Below, in pieces: positions 1 through 6,647 of a DNA stretch of 7,815 bases. The stretch spans positions 1-7,815 of the forward strand of contig CANEVG010000160.1 of the NCBI GenBank assembly GCA_947442095.1, given 5' to 3'. The DNA comes from Sphingomonadaceae bacterium. GTDB taxonomy: Bacteria; Pseudomonadota; Alphaproteobacteria; Sphingomonadales; Sphingomonadaceae. The notes under the pieces were generated by a model. It had not been told where the DNA came from, searched no databases, and saw only the letters and a program-made list of their open reading frames with translations. A program made the translations under genes and the position numbers. The stretch's first letter is position 1. Each line of letters begins with the position of its first letter.

Positions 1-2466
1 GCCGAGCGCGTGCGCGCAGCGCAAGTGGAGACACCTGGCGTGTCCGAAACCGAGCCTGCCGAGCCGGACGACATCGTCGTGGTGGCAACGCGGATCCGGG
101 GGCAAGTGGAAACCGCAGCGCCGCCGATCGTGACGCTGACCGAAGACGATATTGCGGCTTACGGCGCAGGCTCGCTGCAGGGCCTGCTCGCTGCGCTTGC
201 GCCGCAGACCGGCTCGGGCCGCGGGCGCGGCGACGGCGCACCGGCGATACTGCTTAATGGCCTGCGCATTGCCAGCTTCCGCGAAATCCGCTCGCTGCCG
301 CCCGAGGCGATCCGCAAGGTGGAAGTGCTGCCGGAGGAAGTAGCGCTCAGATATGGCTTCCGCCCTGATCAGCGCGTCGTAAATTTCATCCTCAAGGACA
401 AGTTCCGCAGCTTCGGCAGCGAGTCCAAGGGCTCCGTGCCGGGCGCGGGCGGCTTCAGCGATTTGTCTCAGGAGTTCACGCTGACGCGCATCGACAAGGC
501 GCAGCGGCTCAACGTGACTGGCACAGTCACGCGCCGCTCACCGCTGACCGAGGCGGAGCGCGGGATCGTCCAGCCGGTTGCAGTGGGCGTGACGACTGTT
601 GCCAGCGATTCGAAGCCGGGCGACTTCCGCACGCTGCTCGCCGATACACGCAGCGCCGTGCTCAACGCGACCTGGGCGAAATCGCTTGGCGTGGGCGCTT
701 CGCTGACGCTGAACGGGCTGCTCCAGCGCAACGACAACCGCAGCCTCAACGGCCTCAACAGCACCATACTGGTCGCGCCTGACGGAACGGCGGTCCAGCG
801 CAGCACCCTGCTCCTCGCGCCGCTGGCCAGCCGCACGGTCAGCACTGCCGTCTCGGGCGGCGCAACGCTCAATCTTCCCGTGGGGCCTTGGCAGCTGGCG
901 TGGACGGCGGACGGCAGCCACGTTGCGACCACCACCACAATCGACGCGCGCGCCGATCTGTCAGGCTTGCAGGCCCGGGTCGATGCCGGAGCGCTTTCCG
1001 TCACCGGTCTGCTGCCGGTGGACGAGATTCTGCCCGTGCCGCCCGGCACCGCGCGGAGCAAAAGCGACAGCGCGACCACGCTCGCCACGTTGACCGGATC
1101 GCCGCTGCGGCTGCCCGGCGGGGAAGCGGGGCTGACAGTCAAGGCCGGGTTCGCGTGGTCCGGCCTTTCCGCTCAGGATTCGCGCCAGTTGGCAGCGCGC
1201 ACCGGGCTTCGGCGCGGCGATGCGCAGGCGGGGTTCAGCCTAGATCTGCCGATCACCAGCCGCCGCGAGCGCTTTGGCGCCGGGCTGGGCGATCTCTCGC
1301 TCAACCTCAACGGCGAAGCGCATCATCTCTCTGACTTCGGCCAGTTGGCCGCCTATGGCGCGGCGCTGGCCTGGGCACCGCTGCCGAAGCTGACGTTCAC
1401 CGCCAATTACATCGCCAGCGAGAAGGCACCCGGCCTCGCCGATCTCGGCGCCCCAGTGACCGTGACAACCGGGGTCGCGCTCTTTGATTTCACGCGCGGG
1501 GAAAGCGTCCTGGCGACGGTGATCACAGGGGGCAATCCCGCGCTGCTGAAGGAGCGCCAGCGCGATATCAAGCTCGCGGCCAACTGGGACCTGCCGATCG
1601 GCAAGGAAACGGCGCTGCTGGTCGAATATCTGCGCAACCGTTCAACCAACACAACCAATGCCTTTCCGCTGCTCACCCCGGATGTCGAGGCCGCGTTTCC
1701 CGGGCGGGTGCAGCGCGGCAGCGACGGGTGGATCGAGGCTGTGGACCAGCGTGCGGTAACGTTCGCCGAACAGACCGGCTCGCGCCTTCGCGCCAGCCTC
1801 AATCTGGGGGGCAGCTTCGGCAAGGCTGATCCCAATGCCCGGCGCAGCCCGATGGCCGGAATGCGCGGCAATGTCGGTGGCGGTGGGGGCGGCGCACGCG
1901 CCGGCGCGGGGCAAAGTGCCGCGCAGGGCGCAAGTCAGGCTCAGGGCGGCGGCAGAGGCGGCTTCAGAGGTAGCCCCGACGGACGCGGGCGCTGGAACCT
2001 CTCAATCGCCTATACCGAGCAGCTTGCCGCTGCCGCACAGATTGCGCCGGCCAGCCGCGTGCTTGATCTGCTGGGCGGCGATGCGCTGGCGGGCGCAGGG
2101 ATCGCCCGGCGCAGCGTTACGCTGGAGGGCGGTGGGTTCTATCGCGGGTTCGGGCTGCGCATCTCGGGCAACTATGCCAGCGGCACGCGAGTTGACAGCG
2201 CAGGCGGATCGGGCTCGGGTGCGTTGGATTTCGGGCCGCTCGCCACGTTTAACTTGCGCGGATTCATTGATCTTGGCCGCATGCCGAAGCTGATCAGCCG
2301 CGTACCGTTCTTCAAGGGTATGCGCATTGCGCTCGGCGTGAACAACCTGCTCGACGGGCAGCAGCGCGTTACGGACGCGACCGGCGCAGTCCCGCTGCGC
2401 TATCAGCCCGGCTATCTTAATCCAGAGGGGCGCGTGTTTAGCCTGGAGCTGCGCAAGCAGTTCTAG
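1..2466 (+). CDS. TonB-dependent outer-membrane receptor, 5'-partial
   Basis: Outer-membrane active transporter of the TonB-dependent receptor family; the substrate cannot be read from the sequence. The frame is open to the window edge, so the signal peptide and true start lie outside. The first in-window start codon, GTG at 10, is unlikely to be real. Numbering from that GTG, DDIVVVATR (20-28) resembles a TonB-box region. A plug domain follows at about 35-130, with AILLNGLRIASF (79-90), LPPEAIRKVEVLPEE and ALRYGF. The remainder is beta-barrel. Residues 618-662 form a Gly/Ala/Arg-rich low-complexity stretch (six consecutive Gly at 623-628) just before the last barrel strands, probably a loop. 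The NNLLDG motif and the C-terminal LELRKQF with terminal Phe are typical of barrels handled by the BAM complex. This plug and barrel style is common in sphingomonad receptors (recollection, not a search). The downstream gene is convergent, so this gene ends its transcription unit. Confidence 0.9.
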   Translation, partial: AERVRAAQVETPGVSETEPAEPDDIVVVATRIRGQVETAAPPIVTLTEDDIAAYGAGSLQGLLAALAPQTGSGRGRGDGAPAILLNGLRIASFREIRSLPPEAIRKVEVLPEEVALRYGFRPDQRVVNFILKDKFRSFGSESKGSVPGAGGFSDLSQEFTLTRIDKAQRLNVTGTVTRRSPLTEAERGIVQPVAVGVTTVASDSKPGDFRTLLADTRSAVLNATWAKSLGVGASLTLNGLLQRNDNRSLNGLNSTILVAPDGTAVQRSTLLLAPLASRTVSTAVSGGATLNLPVGPWQLAWTADGSHVATTTTIDARADLSGLQARVDAGALSVTGLLPVDEILPVPPGTARSKSDSATTLATLTGSPLRLPGGEAGLTVKAGFAWSGLSAQDSRQLAARTGLRRGDAQAGFSLDLPITSRRERFGAGLGDLSLNLNGEAHHLSDFGQLAAYGAALAWAPLPKLTFTANYIASEKAPGLADLGAPVTVTTGVALFDFTRGESVLATVITGGNPALLKERQRDIKLAANWDLPIGKETALLVEYLRNRSTNTTNAFPLLTPDVEAAFPGRVQRGSDGWIEAVDQRAVTFAEQTGSRLRASLNLGGSFGKADPNARRSPMAGMRGNVGGGGGGARAGAGQSAAQGASQAQGGGRGGFRGSPDGRGRWNLSIAYTEQLAAAAQIAPASRVLDLLGGDALAGAGIARRSVTLEGGGFYRGFGLRISGNYASGTRVDSAGGSGSGALDFGPLATFNLRGFIDLGRMPKLISRVPFFKGMRIALGVNNLLDGQQRVTDATGAVPLRYQPGYLNPEGRVFSLELRKQF

Positions 2467-2566
2467 TGGTCTGATCCTGACATTCCATACCACCTGAAGC
2501 GAGGCGACGCTCGAAGGTCAGAATTTTCAGAAATCATTGGAAAGACATGGGTCTTATGGATTTCAC

Positions 2567-2587
2567 GGTTCTGACAATTGCAGAACC
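2567..2587. terminator. Perfect hairpin in convergent gap
   Basis: GGTTCTG (2567-2573) and CAGAACC (2581-2587) form a perfect 7-bp stem around a 7-nt loop. It lies in the 154-bp gap between the receptor gene and the oppositely oriented PilZ gene. Neither strand has a U-run after it, so it is not a classical intrinsic terminator. Its place between convergent genes still suggests a bidirectional transcript-end structure. A weaker alternative for the receptor transcript is CTGAC (2477-2481) with GTCAG (2517-2521), enclosing a CGAG/CTCG hairpin and followed by AATTTT. Confidence 0.35.
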
Positions 2588-2620
2588 ATCCCCGGCCGCC
2601 CTGGGATACTGATGCCAAAT

Positions 2621-3052
2621 TCAATCCGAGCGAGTGGATCGCAGGCCAGGTCGGTGTCGCCCGAAGATGCGCGTAGCGCGGACGTGGTCGATTTTCGCTT
2701 GGTCGACATAGGTATCGGCGAATTCGCGAAGGGCAATGACGCTGGGCAGCGGCAAGACCTCGTCGAACTGGAGGCCGAAGCGCTGCTCGGCCCCCCAGAT
2801 CACGGTGGCGAAAGCATCCAGCGCCTGCGTTTGTATTACCATGCCGTAGCCCGGGCGCAGCGTTCGTCCGCCAAGCATAATCCGCGCGCCATGCTGCGAA
2901 AGGTCTTCGAGCACGCATTTTTCATGGCCCTGCAGCAGTATGGCCTCCGCCGGAATATATAACCGCACGCGCGGGACCGCCCGGCGCCCGAGAGGGCTGG
3001 GCTTGGGTGGCGGGCTGATCGAGAAGGGCCTGAAAGGTGACTGTGCGGACAT
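2621..3052 (-). CDS. PilZ-domain protein, probable c-di-GMP binder
   Basis: Small cytoplasmic protein of 143 aa made of a single PilZ domain, the receptor module for the second messenger cyclic di-GMP. Both halves of the ligand signature are visible: the RxxxR switch, R24-A-V-P-R28, and the D/NxSxxG motif, D50-L-S-Q-H-G55. Beta-strand-rich sequence follows to about residue 97 (VIWGAEQRFGLQFDE). No signal peptide or membrane segment is seen. The first 20 residues are Ser/Pro-rich and the last 35 or so basic, probably flexible. The ATG at 3052 is the chosen start; no strong Shine-Dalgarno sequence precedes it. The gene is divergent from uvrC and convergent with the receptor, so it is probably monocistronic. 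No cyclase or phosphodiesterase gene is in the window to suggest its output. Ligand binding is inferred from the motifs. Confidence 0.85.
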   Translation of the reverse strand: MSAQSPFRPFSISPPPKPSPLGRRAVPRVRLYIPAEAILLQGHEKCVLEDLSQHGARIMLGGRTLRPGYGMVIQTQALDAFATVIWGAEQRFGLQFDEVLPLPSVIALREFADTYVDQAKIDHVRATRIFGRHRPGLRSTRSD

Positions 3053-3087
3053 GATGACAAGTTACTGCAGCCTGCCGGCTTAATGGT

Positions 3088-3098
3088 GCGGTTACCGC
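3088..3098. promoter_or_regulatory. Short palindrome GCGGTTACCGC, possible operator
   Basis: GCGGT and ACCGC flank one central T, giving an 11-nt inverted repeat between the PilZ start and the structured RNA. It overlaps TTACCG (3092-3097), a poor -35-like match for a promoter driving the RNA, with AT-rich TTACTTATT (3112-3120) downstream. Either a protein-binding site or chance is possible, because dyads this short are frequent in GC-rich DNA. Confidence 0.2.
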
Positions 3099-3117
3099 GA
3101 AACACGGGCAATTACTT

Positions 3118-3331
3118 ATTCCAACCTGCCGTGATCCTGACCTGTGATGATTGCCAGTCCAGCGGGCGGGCCTGGCAACCCTGCGGGCGCGCTCTGGCGC
3201 CCCTCGGACAGGGTCGCGCCCTTGGAACGATGCACCACATCGCCCCTTCGGGCGCTTGTGCTTTTAAAAGAACTTGGGCCGAGAGCCGCCAGAGCCCGTT
3301 CGCATAGGACAGGATCACCGCAGGTTGGTAT
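3118..3331 (+). ncRNA. Candidate long rod-shaped structured RNA (6S-like topology)
   Basis: Nested inverted repeats define one fold. Closing stem: 3121-3146 pairs with 3303-3328, with only two mismatches (3130/3319 and 3140/3309) and one G.U; two more pairs lie beyond a mismatch (3118-3119 with 3330-3331). The central bulge is lopsided, about 44 nt on the 5' side and 7 nt on the 3' side. Its 5' side has its own hairpin, TTGCCAG (3151-3157) with CTGGCAA (3172-3178). Apical stem: GCTCTGGCG (3191-3199) with CGCCAGAGC (3287-3295), continuing as CTCGG (3203-3207) with CCGAG (3279-3283). The head contains competing hairpins, CGCCC/GGGCG (3241-3254) or GCGCCC/GGGCGC (3216-3255). Three pairs are G.U only if the + strand is transcribed (3144/3305, 3211/3275, 3212/3274), which favours this strand. 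Size and layout recall 6S RNA, the RNA polymerase regulator, but family membership is unproven. It could instead be a uvrC leader. No intrinsic terminator follows. Confidence 0.5.
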
Positions 3332-3373
3332 TCGTTCCTTGGCGTTCTGAGGCTGGTTAGTCCTGGTGGGCAG

Positions 3374-3410
3374 GCGCGGGGATAAACCGCACTGCGCTCT
3401 CCCCAAGCGC
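3374..3410 (+). promoter_or_regulatory. Hairpin in the uvrC upstream leader
   Basis: GCGC plus GGGGA (3374-3382) can pair with TCCCC, an AA bulge and GCGC (3400-3410), giving a 9-bp stem with a 17-nt loop. It sits 27 bp before the preferred uvrC ATG. No U-run follows, so it is not an obvious terminator for the upstream RNA. It may be a leader structure or a transcript-end structure. The GTG at 3366 lies just before it and would place it inside the coding region. Confidence 0.25.
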
Positions 3411-3437
3411 CGCGGGAACGCTTATCTCCCGCCCATC

Positions 3438-5390
3438 ATGGCGCGCAGCGATCTTCATCTCGGCCCCCAGCCTCCTGAACCGCAATCGTCCGACCGGTTC
3501 AACGAGGACAAGGCGAGCTATACCCTGCGCGGTACGGACCAGCCGGATATCGACCGGGGCGTCGCCGCGATCCGCGAGGTTGTGGCCACCTTGAAGCCCA
3601 AGCCCGGCGTCTATCGCATGCTCGATGCGCGCGGTGATGTGCTTTATGTTGGCAAGGCGCGAGCGCTTAAGAACCGCGTCGCGAACTACACGCAGGTCGA
3701 TCGTCTGCCGCAGCGGCTGAAACGCATGGTTAGCCAGACCCGGTCGATGACCATCATCACGACCAATTCGGAGGCCGAGGCGCTGCTGCTCGAAGCGCAG
3801 CTGATCAAGCGCTACCGCCCGCCCTACAACGTGCTGCTGCGCGACGACAAATCGTTCCCGTTCATCCTCTTGCGCGGCGATCACGCGTTTCCGCGCATCC
3901 AGAAACATCGCGGCGCGCGGCGGGCCAAGGGCAACTATTACGGTCCATTTGCCAGCGCCGGATCGGTCAACACCACGATCAACGCGCTGCAGAAGCTGTT
4001 TCTGCTAAGGAGCTGCAACGACGGCTATATGTCGCGTCGTGATCGGCCATGCCTGCTCTATCAGATCAAGCGCTGCTCCGCGCCGTGCGTCGACCGCATT
4101 AGCGAGGGCGACTATGCCGAACTGGTGCGGCAGGCGAAGGATTTCCTCGGCGGCAAATCGGGTGCCGTGCAGAAGGAGATCGAGACCGAGATGACCGCTG
4201 CAGCGGAGGCGATGGACTATGAACGCGCGGCCATGCTGCGTGATCGGCTCCGTGCCGCTACGTTTATTCAGGGCAGCCAGGCCGTCAACGCCGAGGGTGT
4301 CGGTAATGCCGACGTATTCGCCATGGCCAGCAAGGGCGGGCAGATCGGCATCCAGGCCTTCTTTATTCGCGGCGGTCAGAACTGGGGCCACCGGGCATTC
4401 TTCCCCAGCCATACGGACGGGATGGCGGAGGAGGAGGTCATGCTCAGCTTCCTTGCGCAGTTTTATGAGGAAGTGCCGCCGCCGCGGCTCATCCTGCTCG
4501 ACCGGGAACTGACCGAGGGCGAACTGCTGGCCGAAGCGCTGCTGGCGTCGGCGGGTGGCAAGATCGAGATATCGGTTCCCCAGCGCGGTGACCGGCGGCG
4601 GCTGATGGAGCAGGCCCAGCGCAACGCGGTCGAGGCGCTCGACCGGCGGCTGGCGGAAAGCGGCACCAAGGCGCGGACGTGGCGCGAGATGGCCGAATTC
4701 CTCGAACTGGGCGAAGCGCCGCAGCGCGTTGAGGTCTATGACAACAGCCATGTGCAGGGCGCGCATGCCGTCGGCGCGATGATCGTGGCCGGGCCGGAAG
4801 GCTTCATCACCGGCCAGTACCGCAAGTGGAACATCAAGACCGCGCAGACCAATGACGATTTCGCTATGATGCGCGAAGTGTTCCAGCGGCGCTTCTTGCG
4901 CGCGCAGGAGAATGATCCGGAACGCGATCAGGGCATGTGGCCGGATCTCGTGCTGATCGACGGCGGCAAGGGCCAGATGACCGCTGCGCGCGAGACACTG
5001 GAGGCCATGGGCATCGAGGATGTCAACCTGATCGGCATCGCCAAGGGACCGCACCATGGGCGCGACGGGCGCGAGGTGTTCCATTTCATGGACGGGCGCG
5101 ACAAGATGCTGCCCGAAGCCTCGCCCGTGCTGTTCCACCTCCAGCGCCTGCGCGACGAGGTCCACCGGTTCGCCATCGGCGCGCACCGCGCCAAGCGCAG
5201 CCGCGCGATTACCGCCAGTCCGCTCGATGAGGTGCCCGGCATCGGCCCAGCGCGTAAGCGCGCGCTCCTGCTGCATTTCGGAACGGCAGGCAAAGTGCGC
5301 GCGGCGAGTCTGGAGGATCTGCAGCGCGCACCCGGGGTCAGCGCAGCGGTGGCGCAGGCGGTTTACGATTTCTACCACCCTGGTGCGTAG
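3438..5390 (+). CDS. uvrC: UvrC, excinuclease ABC subunit C
   Basis: Nuclease of UvrABC nucleotide-excision repair: it joins the UvrB-DNA complex and cuts on both sides of the lesion. The protein is 650 aa; E. coli UvrC is 610. GIY-YIG domain (3' incision): GVY 57-59, YVG 70-72, catalytic Arg80 and Glu119, Asn131. Four cysteines at 193, 205, 213 and 217 (C-x11-C-x7-C-x3-C) match the reported 4Fe-4S ligand spacing. A UVR motif for UvrB binding is at about 256-271. The RNase H-like domain (5' incision) has Asp435 (YDNSH), Asp508 (LIDGGKGQ) and His576 (RDEVHRFA). Tandem helix-hairpin-helix motifs at about 596-648 bind DNA. All key residues are present. The first 40 or so residues before the GIY-YIG core are extra compared with E. 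coli. The ATG at 3438 is preferred over GTG 3366, which adds 24 low-complexity residues. Neither has a clear Shine-Dalgarno, so the start is the least certain part. Confidence 0.97.
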   Translation: MARSDLHLGPQPPEPQSSDRFNEDKASYTLRGTDQPDIDRGVAAIREVVATLKPKPGVYRMLDARGDVLYVGKARALKNRVANYTQVDRLPQRLKRMVSQTRSMTIITTNSEAEALLLEAQLIKRYRPPYNVLLRDDKSFPFILLRGDHAFPRIQKHRGARRAKGNYYGPFASAGSVNTTINALQKLFLLRSCNDGYMSRRDRPCLLYQIKRCSAPCVDRISEGDYAELVRQAKDFLGGKSGAVQKEIETEMTAAAEAMDYERAAMLRDRLRAATFIQGSQAVNAEGVGNADVFAMASKGGQIGIQAFFIRGGQNWGHRAFFPSHTDGMAEEEVMLSFLAQFYEEVPPPRLILLDRELTEGELLAEALLASAGGKIEISVPQRGDRRRLMEQAQRNAVEALDRRLAESGTKARTWREMAEFLELGEAPQRVEVYDNSHVQGAHAVGAMIVAGPEGFITGQYRKWNIKTAQTNDDFAMMREVFQRRFLRAQENDPERDQGMWPDLVLIDGGKGQMTAARETLEAMGIEDVNLIGIAKGPHHGRDGREVFHFMDGRDKMLPEASPVLFHLQRLRDEVHRFAIGAHRAKRSRAITASPLDEVPGIGPARKRALLLHFGTAGKVRAASLEDLQRAPGVSAAVAQAVYDFYHPGA

Positions 5391-5420
5391 TTCCCCCTGG
5401 TTTGGGGCAAAACACGGTAA

Positions 5421-5440
5421 GCTTCGGGTTAACCGCAAGC
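5421..5440 (+). terminator. Hairpin after uvrC, terminator-like
   Basis: GCTT-CGG (5421-5427), a 5-nt loop, then CCG, a bulged C and AAGC (5433-5440) make a 7-bp stem 30 bp past the uvrC stop. The next bases are CTTGGTCCCT, so there is no proper U-tract. A second small dyad, CCCC/GGGG (about 5393-5407), lies just upstream. It is a plausible end or 3'-protecting structure for the uvrC message, but weak as an intrinsic terminator. Confidence 0.3.
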
Positions 5441-5472
5441 CTTGGTCCCTCCTCCATCAATCTTTGGCACCA

Positions 5473-5501
5473 CTGCCAGCCAATGGGCTTTGCCTTATAG
5501 C
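5473..5501 (+). promoter_or_regulatory. Possible housekeeping-sigma promoter for the secreted-protein pair
   Basis: CTGCCA (5473-5478; 4 of 6 matches to TTGACA) and TATAGC (5496-5501; 4 of 6 to TATAAT) are separated by exactly 17 bp. Transcription would begin near 5508, leaving a leader of about 50 nt before the gene at 5557. Found by eye, and such partial matches also occur by chance. Confidence 0.35.
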
Positions 5502-5544
5502 CCGGCCCTACGTGCAATGCTGTTATTGGGGCATGGGATTGATC

Positions 5545-5550
5545 GAGGAA
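5545..5550 (+). promoter_or_regulatory. Shine-Dalgarno GAGGAA fixing the start at 5557
   Basis: GAGGAA ends six bases before the ATG at 5557, the clearest ribosome-binding site in the window. It decides against the in-frame ATG at 5533, which has no such site and would add eight residues (MGLIEERA) encoded across this very motif. Confidence 0.7.
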
Positions 5551-5556
5551 CGGGCT

Positions 5557-6534
5557 ATGCGCAGGACAAGCGACTTCTGCCGGATTTGGAACAAGGCACA
5601 GGGCGGGCATTTGCTGCTGGCGGCCGCGATCGTGGCCATCGGCACTCCAGCAACGCTCGCCGCCCAGACGGCACTATCTTTCCAGCCAGCCGCGGCGGTC
5701 AATGCCGCGCCGAGCAACGGAGTCGGTTCGGCGTTCGAGCTGACTTTTTGGCAATCGGTTGATGGCAGCGACGATCCGGCTGTGTTCGATGCCTATCTGG
5801 CGCGCTATCCCGAGGGCACCTTCAGCGGCCTTGCCCACGTAAAGATCGCCGCGCTGCAGCGCGCGCAGGGGGGGCGGTCAGCCGTGGCCCAGCCGGTTCC
5901 CGCGTCCGTGCCCGCCGTTGCTGCAGCGCCGGTCCTGGCGGTACTCCTTGAACCAGAACCGGCACCCGCTCCCTCTCCGGCTGCAGCGATGCAGCAGACA
6001 GCGGACATGGTGCCGACCAATGCCGTGATCCCCCCGGCTGAGCAGAGCACGCCGCTTGCGCGGCTGCTGGCCCAGTTGCGCGGCAAAGATGTTGCGGCCC
6101 CCGTCGATCCTGACCCGATCGAGGTGGCGCAAGCTGCCGCGCCTGTTGCAACGAGCGTTTCTGCCGCGGCAGCCCCGGCAAACCCCTATGCCTCTGCGCG
6201 CCCGGTGATGCTGCCCGTGCCTGAGGTGCCGCTGCCGGCCCATTTCTGCAGCACCGATGCGCGGAACGCCTTTCACAACAACGCCTATCGTCCGGTGGTC
6301 GAGGCAGCGAGGCGCAACAACGAGGCGGCGGTGTCCTATCTGCGCCAGCTTCAGCAAACCTATGATCGCGGCCAGCTAGGACGGGACACGGCCGTGCTCA
6401 ACGCAATTTCCGCCGAGGCACGGGCCTATCAGACCGAAGCGGCACAGGCCTATACGAGGCAAGCCGCGCTAGTCCGCCAGTTCGATGCGCTTATGGCCGT
6501 GCCGTTGCGCACCTGCATGGCCAGCGCGCAATGA
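5557..6534 (+). CDS. Secreted protein, FWQS/AYLxRYPxGTF block plus two-cysteine C-terminal domain (paralogue 1)
   Basis: A 325-aa protein of unknown function, predicted to be exported. Signal peptide: basic start (MRR), hydrophobic LLLAAAIVAI at 19-28, cleavage near Ala35-Ala36. Residues 60-100 carry FELTFWQSVDG..DP..FDAYLARYPEGTF..LA..KIAAL. This matches a helical motif that I recall in repeats of alphaproteobacterial caspase-like, cyclase and TPR-type proteins. About 100-225 is a Pro/Ala/Val-rich linker without evident fold. From 229 an apparently helical domain begins with HFCSTDARNAFH and runs to Cys320. Cys231 and Cys320 are the only cysteines of the mature protein and may form a disulphide. 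The start at ATG 5557 follows a strong Shine-Dalgarno. A homologue follows 113 bp downstream on the same strand, probably a duplicated pair that may be co-transcribed. A periplasmic or envelope role is inferred only from the signal peptide. Confidence 0.82.
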   Translation: MRRTSDFCRIWNKAQGGHLLLAAAIVAIGTPATLAAQTALSFQPAAAVNAAPSNGVGSAFELTFWQSVDGSDDPAVFDAYLARYPEGTFSGLAHVKIAALQRAQGGRSAVAQPVPASVPAVAAAPVLAVLLEPEPAPAPSPAAAMQQTADMVPTNAVIPPAEQSTPLARLLAQLRGKDVAAPVDPDPIEVAQAAAPVATSVSAAAAPANPYASARPVMLPVPEVPLPAHFCSTDARNAFHNNAYRPVVEAARRNNEAAVSYLRQLQQTYDRGQLGRDTAVLNAISAEARAYQTEAAQAYTRQAALVRQFDALMAVPLRTCMASAQ

Positions 6535-6582
6535 GGCACCAGGAGCACCGAATGCGCCTTTTCTGATAGATAGTTGCGCTGC

Positions 6583-6596
6583 CTGTTACGTGACAG
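6583..6596. promoter_or_regulatory. Imperfect dyad between the paralogues
   Basis: CTGTTACGTGACAG is a 14-nt near-palindrome, with arms CTGT/ACAG around TACGTG, in the 113-bp gap between the two paralogous genes. It could be an operator for independent control of the second gene, or chance. No convincing -35/-10 pair and no intrinsic terminator was found in the gap, so read-through from the first gene is as likely as a separate promoter. Confidence 0.2.
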
Positions 6597-6647
6597 CTTC
6601 GAATCGGGCAGGGTCTATGGTACGCGGCTCCGCATCGCTGGGCGGCG

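Noticed and set aside
468..1142. 224-aa minus-strand open frame inside the receptor gene
   Set aside because: It is the antisense shadow of a clear beta-barrel coding frame, Ser/Arg/Val-rich with no domain.
2537..2962. 141-aa plus-strand open frame overlapping the PilZ gene
   Set aside because: The opposite strand encodes both PilZ signature motifs in order, and this frame has no recognisable feature.
3232..3265. GCAC...GTGC hairpin followed by TTTT as an intrinsic terminator
   Set aside because: It resembles a terminator, but it lies at the tip of the larger symmetric fold and the T-run is only four bases within the palindrome CTTTTAAAAG. I treat it as part of the structured RNA head, although premature termination here is possible.
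3118..3331. tmRNA, RNase P RNA or SRP RNA as the identity of the structured region
   Set aside because: No tRNA-like acceptor or T-arm, no tag-coding frame, no conserved RNase P core and no SRP GGAAG/AGCA-type loop was found.
3112..3406. Small ORFs on both strands (68-96 aa) in the PilZ-uvrC gap
   Set aside because: Compositions are unlike proteins, starts lack ribosome sites, and the interval is better explained by RNA secondary structure.
4005..5438. 477-aa minus-strand open frame across uvrC
   Set aside because: It lies fully antisense to a complete UvrC with all its catalytic motifs, and its translation has no recognisable domain. Long antisense frames are usual in GC-rich genes.
5056..5556. 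5' extension of the first secreted-protein frame back into uvrC
   Set aside because: The frame is open by chance across the uvrC 3' end. The strong Shine-Dalgarno and the signal peptide place the start at 5557.
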